Program-made: the position numbers and the translations under genes | Source: Sclerodactyla briareus | Lineage: Eukaryota; Echinodermata; Holothuroidea; Dendrochirotida; Sclerodactylidae | Assembly: GCA_026419785.1 (NCBI GenBank) | Contig: JAODTK010005740.1 | Coordinates: 88,365-152,364, forward strand | DNA: 64,000 nucleotides | Direction of reading: 5' to 3' | Part shown: positions 58,893 through 64,000 of the stretch, piece by piece | How the letters are laid out: every line of letters begins with the position of its first letter | How positions within the stretch are numbered: position 1 is the stretch's first letter | Notes under the pieces: generated by a model | Seen by the model: only the letters and a program-made list of their open reading frames with translations | What the model was told of the DNA's origin: nothing | Database searches by the model: none

Positions 58893-61800
58893 GTCTTTAT
58901 ATAAACTGACCACTTGCAATGGGCCTTTAGTAACAAATTCACAATATTTCCACTTTAGGATATCTCTAACCAGATTTTGAACTTCTTCGGTGCCAAAGGT
59001 TTGATAGTTTTCCGCCCCGATCGATTCTCAAAAAACTGGGGGCAGCTCTCATCTCTCCCCGTGGATCTAGCTATGCGCTCGCATGAGTCCCACTAAAACC
59101 GACGGTTGCACTGTTACAGTTTCCGGAAATTCTTTCTCATTTTTTTTTTTCTCAGCAAAATGGCCTGAAAAACACATTCTACAAAACATGTATTCTGAAT
59201 ATAGGACCATAAACCCAAAACTGTCAAAGAACTGTCCAAACCTGAAAAATAAAAATGTAAAAAACCCAACGCCTCATTTCCCCTTCGCGAAGGTCGACAG
59301 ACTCGGTCACTCGTCAATTTCACGACTGCGACGGGCTGTCACATCATCTAATTTTTGCTGACGTGCCTTTCTCTGGCGACGATTGAATTAGAGAAGAACA
59401 AAGTCGAAATAGCCGATAATAAAGTCTGGCTTAGTTTTTCATCTCCATTCACTTCCATCCCCTGCTTTCCTTCACTCCCTTATTCCCTTTTCCTTTCCCT
59501 TCCCCTCATTCTTCTTGTCCTCTTTCCTCTCTTCTCCTTCCTATACTCGTTTCCTTTTTCATCCATCTCTTCCTTCCTCTTTCTCCTCTTGGCGACAGAC
59601 CAAAAATTTAGCCGCGGCCCGAATAATTGGGGTGTGGCCCGATAAGACATTGTAAAATATTTATATGGCAATTAGCACATTTTAGCATTCATAAAAATTG
59701 TCAATGCATTTAATAGGCTATGATGAAGCATGGAAAGATGGCAAATAATGCATTTTTATGGTCTATTCCGAGATTATTTCTCGATGACGTCAGCGACCTA
59801 TACAACTATTTGGAGATTTGAGGTGGAGGCAAAATATGGCACGAATTACTGTAGTGATGTACAGATTTACAAGTTCCATTTCTTTTTTAAAGACGCAATC
59901 CTTCACAGTAGTGTAATTTGGCCCCTCCGCCATCGTTGCCTCTGTGCAAGTGAGCAAATATCAATAAAAATACGCATTTTCAGACCAACGGGCCACATAG
60001 AATTGGTTTATTTAAATCACCGGGGGGCCAAAAATTTTATCATGATTCCAAGTAGGGGAAAGACGTCAAACCCGAAATTCTTTGTCGGACAAGACGCGAC
60101 ATACGTAATTTTTCCCCTAAAACCAAATGATAGGTATGCCGATCCCTTGGCCCTTTTCTAGCCTCAGCAGTGACTATTGATTTTAAAAATCGAAAGCGTG
60201 TTGCTATTGTAATGGAAAAATGAGAGTAGTAGGAGAACACTAATACTTGCTCGTCAAATTAGGGTGGAATATCAAAATTTGTTCGGACTAATTACCAAAG
60301 GAACTGTCACACGGCTGTGCTATGCTCGCATTTTTAATTAATAGCGGTATTCATTTTGAATGAGAATAGACTATCTGGTGTAGCGAACATCGTTTCGTTT
60401 GTTATGTAAACTGTGTGTTTGATAAATGAGTGACATTGACTGTAGTAGCATCGTGCCATGCTATTGAAATACATGTAACTATGATCATCGACTTAATGTT
60501 AAATTATTCAAGCAAGAGCACAGGTTAACTGTTTCGTATCTAGGGGTCTGCAGACATGTTGAGGCATACCTGTATTAACAGGACGATTCTCCCGAATTAG
60601 GAGAATACTCAGAATTTCTACAAACAGGAGAATCTCCGGACGTTTATATAAAGTTTGATGTATGTTTTCCACTCGCCAAGTGAAGGTAAGTAATGATGGA
60701 ACACGTCTAAACGACAAAGCGCCATGTCGCTGTTTTTTTGTTTTTTTTTTTTGCAATATGTCGGATAATTTTGACCCCCACAACATACATATCACATATC
60801 TGACCATGGCATATTATGATATACTATCGTCATCTGAAGAGAAATAGAGGTAGACATCGTGGTCCATGAGCATTGTTGACTACTATTATGAGACCGAGTT
60901 GTTCCCAGGGATAGTGAAATATGCGAGAATGAATACAGACAGCACAGCTGTATTATAAATCTGCGGGCAAAAGGGTAGCACATTGTGGGGTTCGAGAGAC
61001 ACGATTTATCACGCGTAGAAACGTAGATCATGAAGGGAAGAAATCCGAAAAACCAAACAGACGAAGTAAGTGGTGAACACGCATAGTGAGTGAGCATTTC
61101 ACGTATCGGTGTTCTTCTATCATTGCTTGTGCTATTATCATATATTATTATATTCCGGAGTATGATAACAGCATGGGGTTACTCGCCTAATAGCAAATGT
61201 TTTTGTCTCGCTAGGTTATTAATTTGCAGCTACCTTATGATAACGTTGGCAAACGATGATGCTCTATAATACACATCAGTGTTATTGATTCCCCCAGTGA
61301 TGCTAGTAAATGAGTGAGCCTGCTTCCTTACTATAATTTTCCGGCGATATAAAAAAGAGTACTCGCCAAAAAATGACGTGTGTGCAGACTTTCCGAACCA
61401 AACAAAGCGCCATGTTGTGGACTTTCGGTCATTAATTGCCCGAAATTTAATATGTGTGACATGACTAAGGCGTTGAACTGTGGTTGCAAAACACGTACAT
61501 AATCAGGATTCCAGGCATCTACCCTATCAATCATGAATAGGTTTGTACAGCGAATATCAAATACAGCATACTATTCCATTAGGCAGCCGTTAACGCATCC
61601 ATCTCGGACGCCATATTGAATATCTCAAACTGCCCATAACGAGAGCTCCACATCATTCTAGATAATAATAACTTCCATAGAGTAACGATCCAAATTGAGG
61701 TGAAAAAAAGGACCATCGAGCTATCTAATTATATGATGAAATTGTGTTCTGTTGCGATCTACGTTTACTCATCCGTAAAAGTATCTCTGGTCATCGCGCA

Positions 61801-63248
61801 ATAAACGTCTTCTACAATCACACCAGAGGTGGCAATTGCATGGACTTTTTGGAAGTCGATCAGGTAACGGAGATATAGAGGATATGATATCCACAATTGG
61901 CAGTTTTTCAATGCATGTAACAGCGCAAACAGACAGACAGTCTTGGAAGAAGACCGAACGGAAGTCCGGTGTCTAGTCTCTGCAATTCTGGATAAAACAC
62001 TTATTAGTTGTAATCATTTCAGCCTAGACTTCAATTAAGTCCCCATTCTGGCCTAGCCAGGAGAAGAACAAGGCTGGAGACGCCTCGTTGAATCCACAGA
62101 CCTCTCACTGCTCTTGGACCACTACACTAATCCGAGAGGCGTAAAAATAGTGGCTCGTGGCAAAACAATGATTCATGGTTATAGTTGCAAATTACAACTA
62201 GAACGAGGTAAAACTTCCAATTCAGTAATTTAGCATTCCCATGGTGGTCAAGCAGTTTCCAATGTTGGTCAATAGGAGAACACTTGTACAACATTACATT
62301 TGTAATTGAAGGTATCGGGGTCATGTTTTTGTAAATCTGAGACCTGTGTTGGTATATAGAAAAGCGTACTATAACTTTCAAATTCTTTCAACTTTACTGC
62401 TTTCATAGCCTTGGAACTGGAATATCTATATGGTGGGGGTTCGATGGCCAGGTGCAAATACACAATGTCGTCGTGTGTTTTCCATATGGTAGTGTATAGT
62501 GTACGATACCTTCAAAGCCCGCTATAATGAACTAATGAATCGTTCAAGCAGAGCAAATATGAGAAAGAAACATTTATTTATATATATATAATACTAAATT
62601 TTTATTCATTAGCTTATTCAATTATGTATTCATTCATTGCATTCATTCATTTATTTATTCATTTATTGTTCAGTTATACGTACCAGCCGAGTTTGCTTGG
62701 AATGCCAGCTCCTCGTGACAGTTGATATACTCGATGTTGTGGGTAGAAATAGCAGTAATCGTTTCCATACATCTCGACCAGAATATATTTTATATTTAGA
62801 ATAATCTTATAATTGCCTCACTGCGGGACATATTATGAATTTGTCTTGGTTTGGTTCAATCAGTTAACTGTCAGGCGTAAGCTTGTCAAATGCAATTCTT
62901 GATCAATACAGAATCAATACAAATTGATAAGCATTCACATTATTATTTGACTAAATCATATTTATCAAAGAAACGGTGTCTCCCTTTTCATGACGTCTCG
63001 ACGAAAAATCGCATCGTTCAATTCGATCACAGATGGGTTTTATCGTCGCTATATATGACAAGCTCAGTGAGATCCTTTACCACCGGAATTTGAACAGTCG
63101 ATCGATATTGCGCAGTACATGTTTGAAGCCTCATTAAAGTACATATTATTAATTACCTAACAGTAAGTAATGGGCCGTACTCGGTGTTCATAACTATTAG
63201 ATTATCGCTGCCAACGTGCAACTTGTGGGAGTTCAGTAGGTGATTGTG
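58893..63248. other. DNA without recognised genes; polypyrimidine tract at 59,436-59,590
   Basis: A C/T tract of about 150 bp lies at 59,436-59,590. A degenerate ATTC/ATTT run is at about 62,600-62,670. A 143-codon plus-strand frame at 59,730-60,161 has no recognisable domain. Nothing else is seen. Confidence 0.4.
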
Positions 63249-63268
63249 TATATAATATATCTATATAT

Positions 63269-63317
<49 letters not shown>

Positions 63318-63469
63318 TAGATAATATATATATAGTATATTATATATATATATATAGATATAATATATATATAAAATATATAATATATATATATATAATT
63401 ATATTAATATATATATATATATATATATTCTTATAATATAATATATATAATATATATACATATATTATG
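63249..63469. repeat. TA microsatellite
   Basis: About 220 bp of imperfect TA with G, C and A interruptions, directly next to the retroelement fragment that follows. Confidence 0.95.
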
Positions 63470-63479
63470 TGGCCAATCT

Positions 63480-63990
63480 ATATGATTTTTCCATTGCATC
63501 AGTTGATCTCGCCGAAAGTGGCTATCTATGAGTTGGTGTAACCAGTCTTACTGTACGGTGGGTTGAACATGCTATTCCTCGGGTTCTTTCGTTGATTCTG
63601 GGGGAGTCTGGCGTGCGCCATCGCTTTGTTAGCGTATGTAGGTCGGCACATACCCGGCTTTCTTCAGGTGTTGTATGTCAACGCGCCGCATTGAAGGTCT
63701 CGTCGTTCGACGAGAGATCTGTGATCTTTATTCGATGGCTGCGGGTATTTGGCTAGTGATGTTGGGTGGGTGGTTGGAATTTAACGTGTATGTATAGCGG
63801 TTTTTTTTTCATCGTTTGGCTCCGTATGGTCGTAGATCCCGTTGTTGAGGTCTAGTGTTGAGAACATACGTCTGGGAGACTTGCCGAGATCCTGCGAGTG
63901 CGGTCAGCGCAGCTCCCGGAGCAGCTTCCGCATGACGGCGAGGCCGTTCGTTCAACGAACGTTTGAATCCAGCCATAGTAGTGCATCCAG
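63480..63990 (-). pseudogene. Penelope-like retroelement reverse transcriptase fragment
   Basis: On the minus strand, reading from the window edge inward, pieces of one protein appear in order over three frames: NGLAVMRKL near 63,940; STLDLNNGIYDHTEPNDE near 63,840; NSNHPPNITSQIPAAIE near 63,770-63,730; TDLSSNDETFNAA near 63,710; HLKKAGYVP near 63,665; and RNSMFNPPYSK near 63,570. I know this order (GLA after the catalytic Asp pair, an LNNG box, a NHPP...IP box, LSSN, FNPP-SK) from reverse transcriptase-like ORFs of Penelope-type retroelements. The residues before GLA read TN where two Asp are expected, and frames and stops intervene, so it is inactive. The 5' part lies beyond the window. It ends near the TA microsatellite. 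The class is inferred from recall, not a search. Confidence 0.75.
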
Positions 63991-64000
63991 GGGTGAGGTT

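Overview
The window looks like gene-poor nuclear DNA of an animal, most likely an aquatic invertebrate. It is AT-leaning, has no long open frames, and is packed with decayed transposable elements, microsatellites and homopolymer tracts. Several dispersed repeats resemble families I know from marine invertebrate genomes: a hairpin-tipped CCCCG...CGGGG repeat, AGGTCA-rich repeats, ACAGACGG runs and tRNA-derived SINEs. An echinoderm or another invertebrate deuterostome would fit, but the sequence does not prove it. I found no intact host gene, rRNA, tRNA or CRISPR array.

Layout. 0-8 kb: unique AT-rich DNA with one 3' end of a CR1-like LINE at about 3.5 kb. 8.5-18.3 kb: a roughly 10 kb interval bounded by inverted GATAC/TATCG blocks (8.5 and 18.2 kb), with two GAGTAC arrays inside them (9.5 and 17.5 kb). 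On the minus strand within it lies a nearly full-length but frame-shifted hAT-type transposase in two exons (14,241-12,792 and 11,869-11,489), plus exon-like segments of unknown product at 15.6 and 17 kb. 19.6-25.5 kb: dispersed repeat pairs around a roughly 145-bp, GGGCCC-rich tandem array. 26-37 kb: SINE fragments, a hairpin-tipped repeat of about 500 bp and a second CR1-like LINE with readable reverse transcriptase motifs. 37.4-37.9 kb: a large TAA/TAC microsatellite next to a retroposon-like block. 38.9-47 kb: a SINE, two hAT-like MITEs, a MITE with long inverted arms and TA target duplication, and a tRNA-headed SINE. 53-55.3 kb: a possibly undescribed 2.35-kb element with TA duplication and arrays of the palindrome TTCTATAGAA near both ends. 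57.3-58.9 kb: a foldback structure with arms of about 300 bp between TA microsatellites. 63.2-64 kb: a TA microsatellite followed by a decayed reverse transcriptase fragment of Penelope-like type.

Nothing forms a working pathway. The story is one of mobile elements from several classes (LINE, Penelope-like, SINE, hAT, TA-duplicating MITEs, foldback) in various stages of decay. The items most worth a second look are the intron-bearing hAT transposase, the TTCTATAGAA element, the foldback with a hammerhead-like core, and the 145-bp array. All boundaries are approximate and read by eye.
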